64,000 nt of DNA from NCBI RefSeq assembly GCF_026278345.1, contig NZ_CP111085.1, positions 694,001 to 758,000 on the forward strand, given 5' to 3'. How positions within the stretch are numbered: the stretch's first letter is position 1; each line of letters starts with the position of its first letter. Below are positions 8,577-17,138 of this stretch, in pieces. Below the pieces are notes generated by a model that ran no database searches, was not told the origin of the DNA, and saw only the letters and a list, made by a program, of their open reading frames with translations. This stretch comes from Tellurirhabdus rosea (GTDB taxonomy: Bacteria; Bacteroidota; Bacteroidia; Cytophagales; Spirosomataceae). Position numbers and translations under genes: made by a program.

Positions 8577-11398
8577 TTTACCGGCGTCAGCGTGACCGGG
8601 CCGAGCAGACCCGACGGGCGGGGCGACCAGCCTTCGGCGGTGAAATTGCCGTCTTTTCCCCGGTTTTCGCGGAGGCGGGCCGACATGTTGATGTTGTAGA
8701 AAATCTTCCAGGGCTGGCCGTTTCGGTCCATGTCGGCGATGCGGTTGGCCATGCCGCTGGAGACAGTCACCGTCAGCGTGTTGGAATCTTTCAGTTTGTC
8801 TTTCGGAATAAAGACCTGGAATACGGGTCCGATGAGCGTGCCGAGGTCCTGTCCGTTGAGCCGGACTCGGGCGCTTTCGGCCACGCTGCCCAGATCGAGC
8901 CGGTAACCGTCGGCGGCTCCCTGCGGACGGGCAAAGGTCAGCGTGTAGTCAGCGGTTCCGGCAAACTTCTTCCCGGCGTCTCCCGCCAGTTCGGGCCAGC
9001 TCGCCAGTTTATCGGTCTGCACGTTGGACGGCAGGGTCGGGCCGCCCGAAACGAAGGCCACGTTCCAGGTTCCTTTCAGTTCCTGCGGCGCGCCGCCCGC
9101 CTTGCGGTAGGCATAGGCCGGGCCGTTGACGGCCGTATCGTACGTTTCCAGGATGCAGGATTCGCCGGGGGCCAGCTGGAGGTACACCTCTCCCCCGCTG
9201 GCACCGGGTCGGAACTGCGCCATGCCGGCCTCTTCCGTCATCGGGTTGTACAGCGCGACCGCCTGCGCCTTCGTGGCGACGGGCACCCAGGATTCCACGG
9301 CTTTGTCGCTCCAGTTGGTCACGAAATAATACGCGCCCCGGTCGTGTTTGCGGCGCACGAACTCCAGACCGTTGTCCACCAGCGCCTCGCGGCGGGTGTT
9401 GGCGGCCGTCAGACCCGCTTCCACCGATTCGCCCACGATAAACGCCCCCTTGCCGACCGCCGCCCGACGGGCGCCTTTCCCGGCCTCTGCGAACTTCAGT
9501 CCGGCCAGCAGTTTTTTGAACGCGGCGCGGCGGGTTTCGAGGTTGCTCAGGCCCGGCACGTCTTCCGGCAGGGCTTTGACAAACACCACCGTTGCGCCGT
9601 TCTGGGCCAGTTTTACGAGTTGCTGCATTGTCGGCAGCGGCATCAGACCCGCTTCGGGGACGAGCACCGTGCGGTAGCGGTTGCCGCCCGTCGTCAGCGT
9701 GCCGTTTTGTCCGGTAACGCCCAACAGTTGTTTATCCGAAATAAAATCGAAGCCGTACCCTTTCGCCCATAGTTCTTCGGCATGATGCTCGACCGGCATG
9801 CCTTTGAAGCCATGGTCGATGCCGTCGTAGTGCTGCAAAAGCACCTTGCCGGGGCGGGTGAACGAGTCGAAAATCGGCAGGTACACCAGCACGTCGTTGT
9901 CCGGGCGCCCCTGTTGCAGGAACGACTGCGCCCGCGCCACGTACTGGTTCAGCTTACCGAAATCCGTCCAGAACGGGTTTTGCGGGTTAAAATGAACGGC
10001 AGCGTAGAACAGCCAGCCCGGCCAGGGCGCGTTCTGGGGCGAATAGTTGGTGCCGTGGTAAAACGTATGGTTGACGCCGCCGAGCAGGAAACGGTCCATC
10101 GCCTTTTTGACGTCGCCGAGCGTCGAGAGGAAATGTTCGTTTTCCCAGGTTGCGGACTCGGAGGAGGTCAGGCGCTTGCCCGTCACGTTGGCCGCCGACG
10201 AAGCGAATTTGATGCGCAGAATTTCCGTGCCTTCAATCTCGGGGATGTCGGTGATGGCGTACAGATCGAGGATGTTGGCCGGAGAGCCGTGCGCCTGGTT
10301 ACGGATGATGGCGCCCCGCTTTTTCGCCCAGTCGCTCCACGTCTTCGTATAGTTTTCGAGCAGCAGTTCCGAGATGGTCTCGCGGTAATCACTCAGGACG
10401 CGTTTGTTCTGGTCTTCGGACGCTTTGCCAAACAGCGCGGGCAGGTGTTTCCGCAGGTCGTAGCCGCGGCGTTTCTGGAACTCGGCCAGCAGGGCGGGCG
10501 TCCAGTTGGATTCGCCGCTGGCGTCGTCCACTTCGTAGGAGTCGTTGAAATACGCCCGGATGCCGCTCACGTCCACGCCCTTGAACGCCTCGTCGAAGCG
10601 CCGGAGGTAGTTTTCGGTGGCCGATTTGGAAAAGTGGTCGATCACGTCGCCTTCCCCGCCCGGTCCGGCGCGTTCCACCATTTTGCCGTGCCAGCCCTGA
10701 AAGAGCGCGTAGAGCGTCCAGTTGCCACCCGCCGGGGCCGTCCAGGCGAGGTTGCCTTTGGCGTCCACTTTGGTCGTCAGGTCCACGGTCTGCCCTTTGT
10801 CCGAATACGCCATGAGCGATTGCAGCGGCAGCGGTTTTTCAAAACGCACCTGGTCGAAGGCGTGGAGCTGGAGGTTCGGATTTTTGGTAATCGGCTCGAC
10901 GAGTTCCTTAATGTCAATGGGCTGGCCGACAATCCGGGTCAGCGGCTTCTGGATGTACTGCACCGGCCCGCTCAGGCTCTCCCCGCCTTTGACAGAATAC
11001 GATTGAAAAGCGACGTATTTGCAGGCATCTTCGCTCGTCACCCAGGGTCCGCCGAAGGGCCAGCCCGACGCCTGCGCCAGATCGACGCCCATGCCGTTGC
11101 GTTTGGCTTCCTTCAGGGTGTGCGTCAGCATCGATACCCATTCCGGCGACAGAAAGGTCAGAAACTGCTTTTCGGTGCCTTTGACGCCGTAAATGGGCGT
11201 AATTTCGACCCCGCCGAGTCCGGCTTTCTGGTACTGGTCGAGCAACTGGCTCAGGTCTTTCTGATTCACGGCGCTGCCCATCCACCACCAGCGTGTCCAG
11301 GGTTTGGTCTGCTGGGTAATGGCGGGCCACTTCGGCTGGGCGTACAGGCTCACCGAGGTGCCGAGGAGAAGGGATAAAAGGAATGTCTTTTTGTTCAT
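8567..11398 (-). CDS. GH106 alpha-L-rhamnosidase, exported
   Basis: 943-aa exported glycoside hydrolase that removes terminal alpha-L-rhamnose from rhamnogalacturonan or related chains. A signal peptide ends at SLYAQ (about residue 20). The GH106 N-terminal signature follows: TRWWWMGSAV (36-45), then AGLGGVEITPIYGVKG and the DLAQASGWPFGGPWV segment. The (beta/alpha)8 catalytic domain is followed by a C-terminal beta-sandwich with LNGQDLGTLIGPVFQVF and a terminal GWSPRPSGLLGPVTL, as in family members. It lies between the GH105 gene and rhaM on the same strand. Its stop codon lies in the adjacent stem-loop repeat. The family call is strong; the exact linkage cleaved is inferred. Confidence 0.92.
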   Translation of the reverse strand: MNKKTFLLSLLLGTSVSLYAQPKWPAITQQTKPWTRWWWMGSAVNQKDLSQLLDQYQKAGLGGVEITPIYGVKGTEKQFLTFLSPEWVSMLTHTLKEAKRNGMGVDLAQASGWPFGGPWVTSEDACKYVAFQSYSVKGGESLSGPVQYIQKPLTRIVGQPIDIKELVEPITKNPNLQLHAFDQVRFEKPLPLQSLMAYSDKGQTVDLTTKVDAKGNLAWTAPAGGNWTLYALFQGWHGKMVERAGPGGEGDVIDHFSKSATENYLRRFDEAFKGVDVSGIRAYFNDSYEVDDASGESNWTPALLAEFQKRRGYDLRKHLPALFGKASEDQNKRVLSDYRETISELLLENYTKTWSDWAKKRGAIIRNQAHGSPANILDLYAITDIPEIEGTEILRIKFASSAANVTGKRLTSSESATWENEHFLSTLGDVKKAMDRFLLGGVNHTFYHGTNYSPQNAPWPGWLFYAAVHFNPQNPFWTDFGKLNQYVARAQSFLQQGRPDNDVLVYLPIFDSFTRPGKVLLQHYDGIDHGFKGMPVEHHAEELWAKGYGFDFISDKQLLGVTGQNGTLTTGGNRYRTVLVPEAGLMPLPTMQQLVKLAQNGATVVFVKALPEDVPGLSNLETRRAAFKKLLAGLKFAEAGKGARRAAVGKGAFIVGESVEAGLTAANTRREALVDNGLEFVRRKHDRGAYYFVTNWSDKAVESWVPVATKAQAVALYNPMTEEAGMAQFRPGASGGEVYLQLAPGESCILETYDTAVNGPAYAYRKAGGAPQELKGTWNVAFVSGGPTLPSNVQTDKLASWPELAGDAGKKFAGTADYTLTFARPQGAADGYRLDLGSVAESARVRLNGQDLGTLIGPVFQVFIPKDKLKDSNTLTVTVSSGMANRIADMDRNGQPWKIFYNINMSARLRENRGKDGNFTAEGWSPRPSGLLGPVTLTPVKND

Positions 11399-11410
11399 TT
11401 GTGAAAATAA

Positions 11411-11630
11411 GTCGTTAAAACGACTGGCTACACCTTTGTTTATTTACGATGCCCGCGAATTCATTCGTGGGCTATCCCAAAATGCGTTGGCAGCCCGCGG
11501 TTTCAACCGTAGGCTATTTCAAAAATGCGTTGGTAGCCCACCGTTTCAACGGCGGGCGGGTTCCGTGGTCCCACCGGGGGTATTCCCACCGGGGGTCGAT
11601 TCAACGGTTTTAACCGTTTTTTCCGGGCCG
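11411..11630. repeat. Cluster of small palindromes between the GH105 and GH106 genes
   Basis: About 220 bp are packed with short hairpins: GTCGTTAAAACGAC (11411), CCCGCGAATTCATTCGTGGG, a CGCGGTTTCAACCGTAGG unit, a CCACCGTTTCAACGGCGGG unit, CCCACCGGGGGT and AACGGTTTTAACCGTT (about 11602-11617). Two of them are direct repeats with a 43-bp period, each beginning AATGCGTTGG (11481 and 11524). Several are followed by GGCTA. No coding sequence is plausible here. A degenerate relative is seen at 40195-40305. Confidence 0.75.
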
Positions 11631-11631
11631 G

Positions 11632-12744
11632 TTATTTGAGCTTATACACTTCCGTGCCGGCCAGCAGGAAGCAGCCCAGGCCGTAGTCCTCAAAGTCCGG
11701 CATGCTGCTGACCGTCACCGGCTGACCATCTTTCGGCTCCTTGCCCGTGCCCTGCACGTAGCCCAGGAACCCGGTCGGCTGCACCGATTCACTGGACAGT
11801 GCGTTCCAGGCGCGGGTCAGCACCGGCAGGTAGGTCTTTTTGTCCAGCAACCCCTTGTTGATACCCCAGGCCATGCCGTAGGCAAACAGGGCCGTTCCGG
11901 TCGCCTCCTTGCCGCCGAAGTTGGTCGGGTCGTGGAGGCTGACGTTCCAGAAGCCATCCGGACGCTGAATCGGCGGCAGGGCTTTCATCATGGTCTGGTA
12001 CATCTGCAGGTATTCGTCGCGGTGCGGAGCGTCTTTGGGCATGATGTCCAGCACCCGGACCAGCGCGGCCACCACCCAGCCGTTGCCCCGCGACCAGTAG
12101 CAATCCTGTCCGTTCGGTTCTTTGTAAGGCGGCACAAAATCCTTATCGCGCCACCACAGGCCGTCTTCCGGGTTGTAAAGTCCTTTACCGCCGTGGGATA
12201 CTTTCGAGAAATTGTACAAATCGTACATCCGCTCGAAATAGGCGTTGTCTTTGTAAATCACTCCCAGTTTGGCAAAGACCGGCATCGCCATCTGCAGCGC
12301 ATCAATCCAGTTCCAGTCGTCGGATTTACCGGACTTGACCATGTTGTCGATGGACGCCTTGATGTCGCGGATGCGCTCGGGCTGTTTGTCGATCAGATAC
12401 AGGTCGATGTAGGTCTGTCCGCAGGCCTGGTCGTCGGCGTTGCGGGTGTTGACGCCGCTGCGCAGACCCCATTTGTGCTTCGTTCCCCAATCGACGGCAT
12501 AGTCGTAGTAGCGTTTCTGCTTGTCGATGCCGTACAGCGCCATCAGTCCTTCGTAGTAGACGGCCCGGGTCCAGATGTTGCTCGGGCGGGTTTTGTTGGT
12601 GACGATTTCCTTGCCGGTATCGGGCCATTTCTGCATGAAATAGTCGTTGGCGAGGGTCATTTTGGCAAGAATCTCCTTTTTGGGCGGGAGTTTCTGGGCA
12701 CTGGAAGCGGTGGTGAGTAAGAGAAGGAAAAGTAGCTTTTTCAT
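11632..12744 (-). CDS. GH105 unsaturated rhamnogalacturonyl hydrolase
   Basis: 370-aa exported enzyme of the GH88/GH105 (YteR-like) fold. It hydrolyses the unsaturated galacturonyl residue that pectate or rhamnogalacturonan lyases leave on oligosaccharides. Signal peptide 1-16 (TTASSAQ). The (alpha/alpha)6-barrel motifs are visible: NIWTRAVYYEGLMALYG, NADDQACGQTYIDLY (102-116), WNWIDALQMAMPVF with the probable catalytic Asp148, YWSRGNGWVVAALVRVL and the GKEATGTALFAYGMAWGI helix. The start lies 2 bp downstream of the oligogalacturonate lyase stop, so the two genes are co-transcribed. The reaction follows from family knowledge; subfamily substrate preference cannot be read from sequence. Confidence 0.93.
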   Translation of the reverse strand: MKKLLFLLLLTTASSAQKLPPKKEILAKMTLANDYFMQKWPDTGKEIVTNKTRPSNIWTRAVYYEGLMALYGIDKQKRYYDYAVDWGTKHKWGLRSGVNTRNADDQACGQTYIDLYLIDKQPERIRDIKASIDNMVKSGKSDDWNWIDALQMAMPVFAKLGVIYKDNAYFERMYDLYNFSKVSHGGKGLYNPEDGLWWRDKDFVPPYKEPNGQDCYWSRGNGWVVAALVRVLDIMPKDAPHRDEYLQMYQTMMKALPPIQRPDGFWNVSLHDPTNFGGKEATGTALFAYGMAWGINKGLLDKKTYLPVLTRAWNALSSESVQPTGFLGYVQGTGKEPKDGQPVTVSSMPDFEDYGLGCFLLAGTEVYKLK

Positions 12745-12746
12745 TT

Positions 12747-13958
12747 TTATAATTCACGTTTGGCAATTTCGGCCGCGTACACCTGGCTCTGGCCCTCAAA
12801 ATTCGCCCGGAAAATGATCCATTTGCCGTCGGGCGAGAAGTGGACGTTCGGTTCGAGCTTGTAGCCGTGGTGTTTCATGTTGACCAGTTTCTCGGACCGG
12901 AACCGGCCCCCCTCTGGCCGAAACAGGTAAATCCACATGCCGTTGGCCGCTTTGGCCACCTGTCCGGGGTCGCCGCCGTCGCCGGCAAAAAGCGTCTGGT
13001 CGGGTGAGATGTTGAAGTGGATTGACCATTCGTCGCGGGTCATTTCGTAGCGCCGCTCCTGGCCCGTCTGCACGTCGGCGCCGGTCAGGTAGAAAGTCAC
13101 GCTGCGGGGTTGTTGCTGGTCGAACCAGATGGTCCGGCCGTCGCGGCTGAAGAACTCATGTCCGGCAATCTCGCCTTCGACGGTCCGTTTATGCATGCAC
13201 TTCACGGCTTTGGTCTTCACGTTGATTTGCCAGATGCGGTCCACCAAGTGCCAGGGACCTTCGTGGCAGAACATCAGAATGTCCGGGTCGGTGGGCGAAA
13301 ACTGCACGTGCCCGAGCCAGGTATTCTCCTGATGAATTTCGGCCAGTTTGCCGGTTTTGAGGTCTACGGTAAACAGAGCGTGAGGTACCTTTGCCTCGAA
13401 GATGCGGGGGAAGAAGTCTTTCTTTTCCGGAAAATTCCGCAGGATTTCCCGCGCTTCCTCCCCGCTTTTGACGCCCGCCAGCAGGGTTTCGTCGGCGTTC
13501 AGGCTCGTGATATTGACGTTGTAGCCTTTCGGGAAGACGTACAGAAGCCGCGTTTTTTTTGTGTCGATATGCGTAGCAAACACGCTGTCGGCACTTTGGT
13601 AAATAACCTCCCGGTGCTTCGGCGCGACGATTTCGCCCCCGAACCGTCCGGAGCGAGGGGTGAGCGGCTCGTTCCGGCGCGTCTTCAGGTTGAGGACGTA
13701 CAGCTGGCGACCGTTTGTGCCGGTGGTCCGGTAGTACACCATCTTATCGCCCTCGTCGCGGATTTGTCTGACAAACGGGTTGTTGTGGAAGTAGAAACTC
13801 TGGTTGTTGCCCTCCCCGTCCGAAAGGCGGACAATGCGGTGGCCAGTGTCCCGGTCAATCCACTCGGCGGGCATGGGCTTCTGGACGCCGGTTTCCAGCC
13901 GGGGCTGGGCCAGCGCACTCAGGCTGAGCAGGGCGAATAAAGGGACGAAACGGTTCAT
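12747..13958 (-). CDS. ogl: PL22 oligogalacturonate lyase
   Basis: 403-aa seven-bladed beta-propeller lyase that cleaves oligogalacturonides by beta-elimination, feeding unsaturated products to GH105 and downstream catabolism. A short signal peptide (1-17, ALAQ) suggests periplasmic export. Family features include the N-terminal MPAEWIDRDTGHRIVRLSDG, repeated blade motifs (LYVLNLKTRR, LFTVDLKTGKL), GHVQFSPTDPDILMFCHEGPW, GEIAGHEFFSRDGRTIWFDQ and EPNVHFSPDGKWIIFRANFEG near the C-terminus. It is the first gene of the minus-strand series, divergent from the LacI-type regulator. The intervening 305 bp carry the shared promoter motif. Confidence 0.94.
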   Translation of the reverse strand: MNRFVPLFALLSLSALAQPRLETGVQKPMPAEWIDRDTGHRIVRLSDGEGNNQSFYFHNNPFVRQIRDEGDKMVYYRTTGTNGRQLYVLNLKTRRNEPLTPRSGRFGGEIVAPKHREVIYQSADSVFATHIDTKKTRLLYVFPKGYNVNITSLNADETLLAGVKSGEEAREILRNFPEKKDFFPRIFEAKVPHALFTVDLKTGKLAEIHQENTWLGHVQFSPTDPDILMFCHEGPWHLVDRIWQINVKTKAVKCMHKRTVEGEIAGHEFFSRDGRTIWFDQQQPRSVTFYLTGADVQTGQERRYEMTRDEWSIHFNISPDQTLFAGDGGDPGQVAKAANGMWIYLFRPEGGRFRSEKLVNMKHHGYKLEPNVHFSPDGKWIIFRANFEGQSQVYAAEIAKREL

Positions 13959-14097
13959 GGTTCAGGAAGGGCGCTGCGGTTTTGAGATGTGGTTTTCCGG
14001 AAATCCCCGTATTCTCATCCGACTTCCGTCCCGGATATTCTGCCGGGGAAAGAAAGAGAATTTTTTCGTGGAAAAGTTCAGGAACCTGACCGGCAAG

Positions 14098-14137
14098 TAA
14101 AGCAAACTCATCGCCCGAACCCTCCTGTACTCTACTG
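14098..14137. promoter_or_regulatory. Shared locus motif in the ogl/lacI divergent promoter region
   Basis: Plus strand TAAAGCAAA (14098-14106), then after 12 bp ACCCTCCTGTACTCTACTG (14119-14137). The long block matches those upstream of both susC genes (16 of 19 against the 3025 copy). The short block is in inverted orientation relative to those copies. Placed between ogl and its regulator gene, it is a candidate operator. The 13959-14263 region holds no other feature besides this and the lacI promoter. Confidence 0.5.
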
Positions 14138-14213
14138 AGTCGGAAATCGGGGAGCGGCCGGATCGACCGGTGGCGGGGCGGACGGAATGCGCGCCGGAAA
14201 TGAGGGCGGGGAA

Positions 14214-14243
14214 TTGGTCGGGAGGTCCCTTCTGTTAATTTTG
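14214..14243 (+). promoter_or_regulatory. Bacteroidota-type promoter of the LacI-family regulator
   Basis: TTG at 14214-14216, then 19 bp, then TAATTTTG (14236-14243). This exactly fits the -33/-7 consensus TTG-N19-TAnnTTTG of Bacteroidota primary sigma. The predicted transcription start lies about 7 bp downstream, leaving a very short leader before the TTG start codon at 14264. Confidence 0.65.
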
Positions 14244-14263
14244 CACCATAACACGACACCGCT

Positions 14264-15286
14264 TTGAATTCCATTACGATTAAAGACATCGCCCGCGCCC
14301 TGAACCTGTCGACCTCCACCGTGTCGCGGGCTTTACGGGGCAGTTACGAGATCAGTCCGGAAACGAAACGGCTGGTGATGGATTATGCGGAGCGAATGAA
14401 TTACCGACCCAATCCCATTGCCCTGAGCCTGAAGGAGAACCGCAGTCGGGTCATTGGCGTCGTGGTGCCGCAGATTGCCAACAATTTCTTTTCGCAGGCC
14501 ATCAACGGAATCGAAGAAATCGCCTACGACCGGGGCTACCACGTCATTATTCTGCAAAGCCACGAATCGTATAAACGGGAACTGCTGACGGTCGAACAGG
14601 CCGTCGCCCGGAAGGTGGACGGGCTGCTGATTTCGCTTTCGAGCGAAACGTCCGACCTTTCGCACCTGCAAACGCTGCACCAGCAGGGCTTTCCCATCGT
14701 GCAGTTCGACCGGGTTTCCGAACAGCTCAACGCGCCCAAGGTCGTGGCCGACAATTTCAGCGGAGCCTACTCGGCCACCGAACACCTGATTCAGAGCGGA
14801 CGGCGGCGGATTGCCCACATCACCATCCCGGCGTTCATGTCCATTTCGCAGGAACGACTGGCGGGCTACCGGGCCGCGCTGGAGGCCAACGGCATTCCGT
14901 TCGACGAATCGCTGGTCCGTTACGTTGGCTTTGACCAGACCGAACTGGAACCCATCGTGGCCGATCTGCTCCGCCTGTCGCCCCCGCCCGACGCCTTCTT
15001 TACGGCCAGCGACCGCCTCGCCCTGACTTGTTTATCAACCCTGCGCACGCAGGGCGTGGTCATTCCCGACCATGTGGGGCTGGTTGGCTTCACCAACCTG
15101 ACGGTAGCGGATCTGCTGCATCCTTCCATGACCACGGTCATGCAACCGGCCCGGGAAATCGGGCAGGCGGCGTCCAGCCAGCTCATCGAACTGATTGAAA
15201 ACAAGCTGCGGCCCGTTTCGAGCAGCATTCTCCGGATTCCGACCCGGCTGATGGTTCGGGAATCTACCCGTCCGATTGAGCTTTAG
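14264..15286 (+). CDS. LacI-family transcriptional regulator
   Basis: 340-aa LacI/GalR-type DNA-binding regulator. The N-terminal helix-turn-helix is ITIKDIARALNLSTSTVSRA (5-24), the hinge helix is near NPIALSLKENRSRVIG, and the periplasmic-binding-protein-like effector domain runs from VIGVVVPQIANNFF to the end. The start codon is TTG at 14264: no in-frame ATG precedes the helix-turn-helix and residues 2 onward match the family N-terminus. Divergent from the pectin gene series, so it is the likely local regulator of that locus, responding to a sugar from pectin breakdown (inferred). Its stop overlaps the convergent DUF72 stop by 4 bp. Confidence 0.93.
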   Translation: MNSITIKDIARALNLSTSTVSRALRGSYEISPETKRLVMDYAERMNYRPNPIALSLKENRSRVIGVVVPQIANNFFSQAINGIEEIAYDRGYHVIILQSHESYKRELLTVEQAVARKVDGLLISLSSETSDLSHLQTLHQQGFPIVQFDRVSEQLNAPKVVADNFSGAYSATEHLIQSGRRRIAHITIPAFMSISQERLAGYRAALEANGIPFDESLVRYVGFDQTELEPIVADLLRLSPPPDAFFTASDRLALTCLSTLRTQGVVIPDHVGLVGFTNLTVADLLHPSMTTVMQPAREIGQAASSQLIELIENKLRPVSSSILRIPTRLMVRESTRPIEL

Positions 15287-16008
15287 CCCAGCAGCGCCCG
15301 CAGCGTCAGGGCGTTCCGGACGGCGTGACCGCCGATGTCGTTGTTGAAATAGACGTACACGTCTTTCCCGGCTCTGTGCCACTCCCGGACGAGTTCCGCC
15401 CATCCGGCCAGTTCCTCATCCGAATAGCCGCCGTGATACAGGGGCTGGTTTTCGGGCCCGTGCAGCCGCACGTACACAAACGGACCGGTGGTGCGCAGCA
15501 GGCAGGGCAGTCCAAAGCCGTTCATGATGCAGTACGCCGCGCGGTGCTGTTCCAGCAGCGAGAAAACGGGTTCGGTATGCCAGGTCGGATGCCGGAACTC
15601 CACGGTCAGCGGAATCCGGTCGGGCATCGTTTCCAGAAAATAGGCCAGCCGGTCGTAGTTCAGCGCAAAACGGGGCGAAAGCTGGACCAGAAGCACGGCT
15701 TTTTTGTCGCCCAGCGCGTCCCAGCCCTCGGCTATCCGGTCGATCCAGGCTTCCGGCTCTTTCAGGTTTTTGACGTGGGTCAGCCAGCGCGGCGCCTTCA
15801 CGCTCATCACGAAGCCTTCGGGAAGGCGCGTCTGCCAGCCGGCAAAGGTTTCGGTTTTGGGCCAGCGGTAAAAACTGCTGTTGAGCTCGACGGTGGTGAA
15901 TTGCCGGAGATAATACCCGAGCCGCCGGGCGACCGGCGTTTTGGGCGGATACAGCACGTCCTGCCAATGGTCGTAACTCCAGCCTGAGGTTCCGATGTGA
16001 ATACCCAT
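15283..16008 (-). CDS. DUF72 domain-containing protein
   Basis: 241-aa protein of the widespread DUF72 (YecE-like) TIM-barrel family, function unknown. Diagnostic stretches are MGIHIGTSGWSYDHWQDVLYP at the N-terminus, TTVELNSSFYRWP, LTVEFRHPTWH, FVYVRLHGPE and the C-terminal KDVYVYFNNDIGGHAVRNAL. Cytoplasmic, no signal peptide. Convergent with the LacI-family gene with a 4-bp overlap of the two stop codons (15283-15286). There is no evident link to the pectin locus. Confidence 0.9.
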   Translation of the reverse strand: MGIHIGTSGWSYDHWQDVLYPPKTPVARRLGYYLRQFTTVELNSSFYRWPKTETFAGWQTRLPEGFVMSVKAPRWLTHVKNLKEPEAWIDRIAEGWDALGDKKAVLLVQLSPRFALNYDRLAYFLETMPDRIPLTVEFRHPTWHTEPVFSLLEQHRAAYCIMNGFGLPCLLRTTGPFVYVRLHGPENQPLYHGGYSDEELAGWAELVREWHRAGKDVYVYFNNDIGGHAVRNALTLRALLG

Positions 16009-16238
16009 GTTGTCCGATTTGTCCCGCTGTTTGGGCTAATAACCGTCCGCTTCGGCTTTCGTCCCGGTCTGTTTCCAAAAAAATAGCCATTTGCCGTACC
16101 GAACGGCGGCTAAAAGACGTTTACTTAAACGGACTCAACGGACGGATTTTTTTATCTTGAGCCGTTTTTTCTCTGAATCGCTAAACGGACGCTGGCTTTT
16201 GGCATCAAACGGCCGTCGACCGCCAATATAACCCGGCT

Positions 16239-17003
16239 ATGTATACCCAACTGAACTCTTCCCCCGAGGCGCAAACCCAGCAGAAAGCCCTGCTCTACAC
16301 GGCGCTGCTGTCTGCGGTGGTGCTTCTGCTGCTGTTTCTGGCCCGTTTTACGTTTACCCCGCCGAAAGATACGGTGGACCGGCCGGTGATCGACAGCCTG
16401 CAGATCGCCTACATTCCACTGCGCATCGAACGCCAGCCCCAGCGGACGCCGGTAGCCGTCAAGGAAGTAGGCGGGCGCGCCGCCGCCCCGGTGGCCCGCT
16501 GGAAACCCACCCCCACGGAGGCCCGCCCGACGGAAGGGCTACCGGGCAACAGCAAGCCGAATATTGTCAGCAACCAGCCCTCGCCCGTGGAAGAACCTAA
16601 AGTGGACGAACACGGCCTTTTCAAGAAAGTGGATAAACCCGGCAACGGCTCCACCATGAACAGCCGCAACACGGAAGGCGGCAACCCCAACGGCCAGCCG
16701 GGCGGCAGCATCGCCGGTCCGGGCGGTACGGGCGGTATCGGCCTCGACCTGACCGGCTTCCGGTTCGGACGGCTGTCGGTCGCCCCGGACCCTTACGACG
16801 AAACGGGCCGCATTATTTTTGTGGTGCGGGTAAACGCGCAGGGACGGGTGCTGTCGCTGACGGTGAAAAACACGACGGTATCTCCCAGCGTGGTCGCCTG
16901 GTACCGCGAACAGCTCGAACGGGTAACGCTGGTTCCCACCTCCTCGGGCGACCGCCCGGAAATCTCGACGGGGCAGATCAGTTTGAAGATTACGGCGAAG
17001 TAA
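16239..17003 (+). CDS. TonB-like energy-transducer protein with one N-terminal membrane segment
   Basis: 254-aa protein with a membrane anchor at about residues 19-39 (LYTALLSAVVLLLLFLARF). A proline-, glycine- and asparagine-rich periplasmic linker follows (about 75-165; GNPNGQPGGS, GPGGTGGIG), then a small C-terminal domain (about 170-254) with GRIIFVVRVNAQGRVLSLTV resembling the TonB/TolA C-terminal fold. This architecture suggests coupling to an outer-membrane receptor. No ExbB/ExbD lies next to it. The resemblance to TonB is by architecture and the VxVxxxGxVxxxxV pattern only. Confidence 0.65.
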   Translation: MYTQLNSSPEAQTQQKALLYTALLSAVVLLLLFLARFTFTPPKDTVDRPVIDSLQIAYIPLRIERQPQRTPVAVKEVGGRAAAPVARWKPTPTEARPTEGLPGNSKPNIVSNQPSPVEEPKVDEHGLFKKVDKPGNGSTMNSRNTEGGNPNGQPGGSIAGPGGTGGIGLDLTGFRFGRLSVAPDPYDETGRIIFVVRVNAQGRVLSLTVKNTTVSPSVVAWYREQLERVTLVPTSSGDRPEISTGQISLKITAK

Positions 17004-17138
17004 GCGGTTGCATCGCGGAGTTAACCGGAGGCGAGCAGAATGGAGCGGAGAAGAAGTGAAGCCGGAGAGATCCCCGGAATTGACGGCCTCTTCGCCCCTG
17101 TTTCAACTCCCCCGCTTAACGCGGCTCTGCCTAACCGT

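Noticed and set aside
17004-17138. Possible small gene between the TonB-like and acyltransferase genes
   Set aside because: Short frames here extend into the antisense of the acyltransferase and lack any start context or domain.
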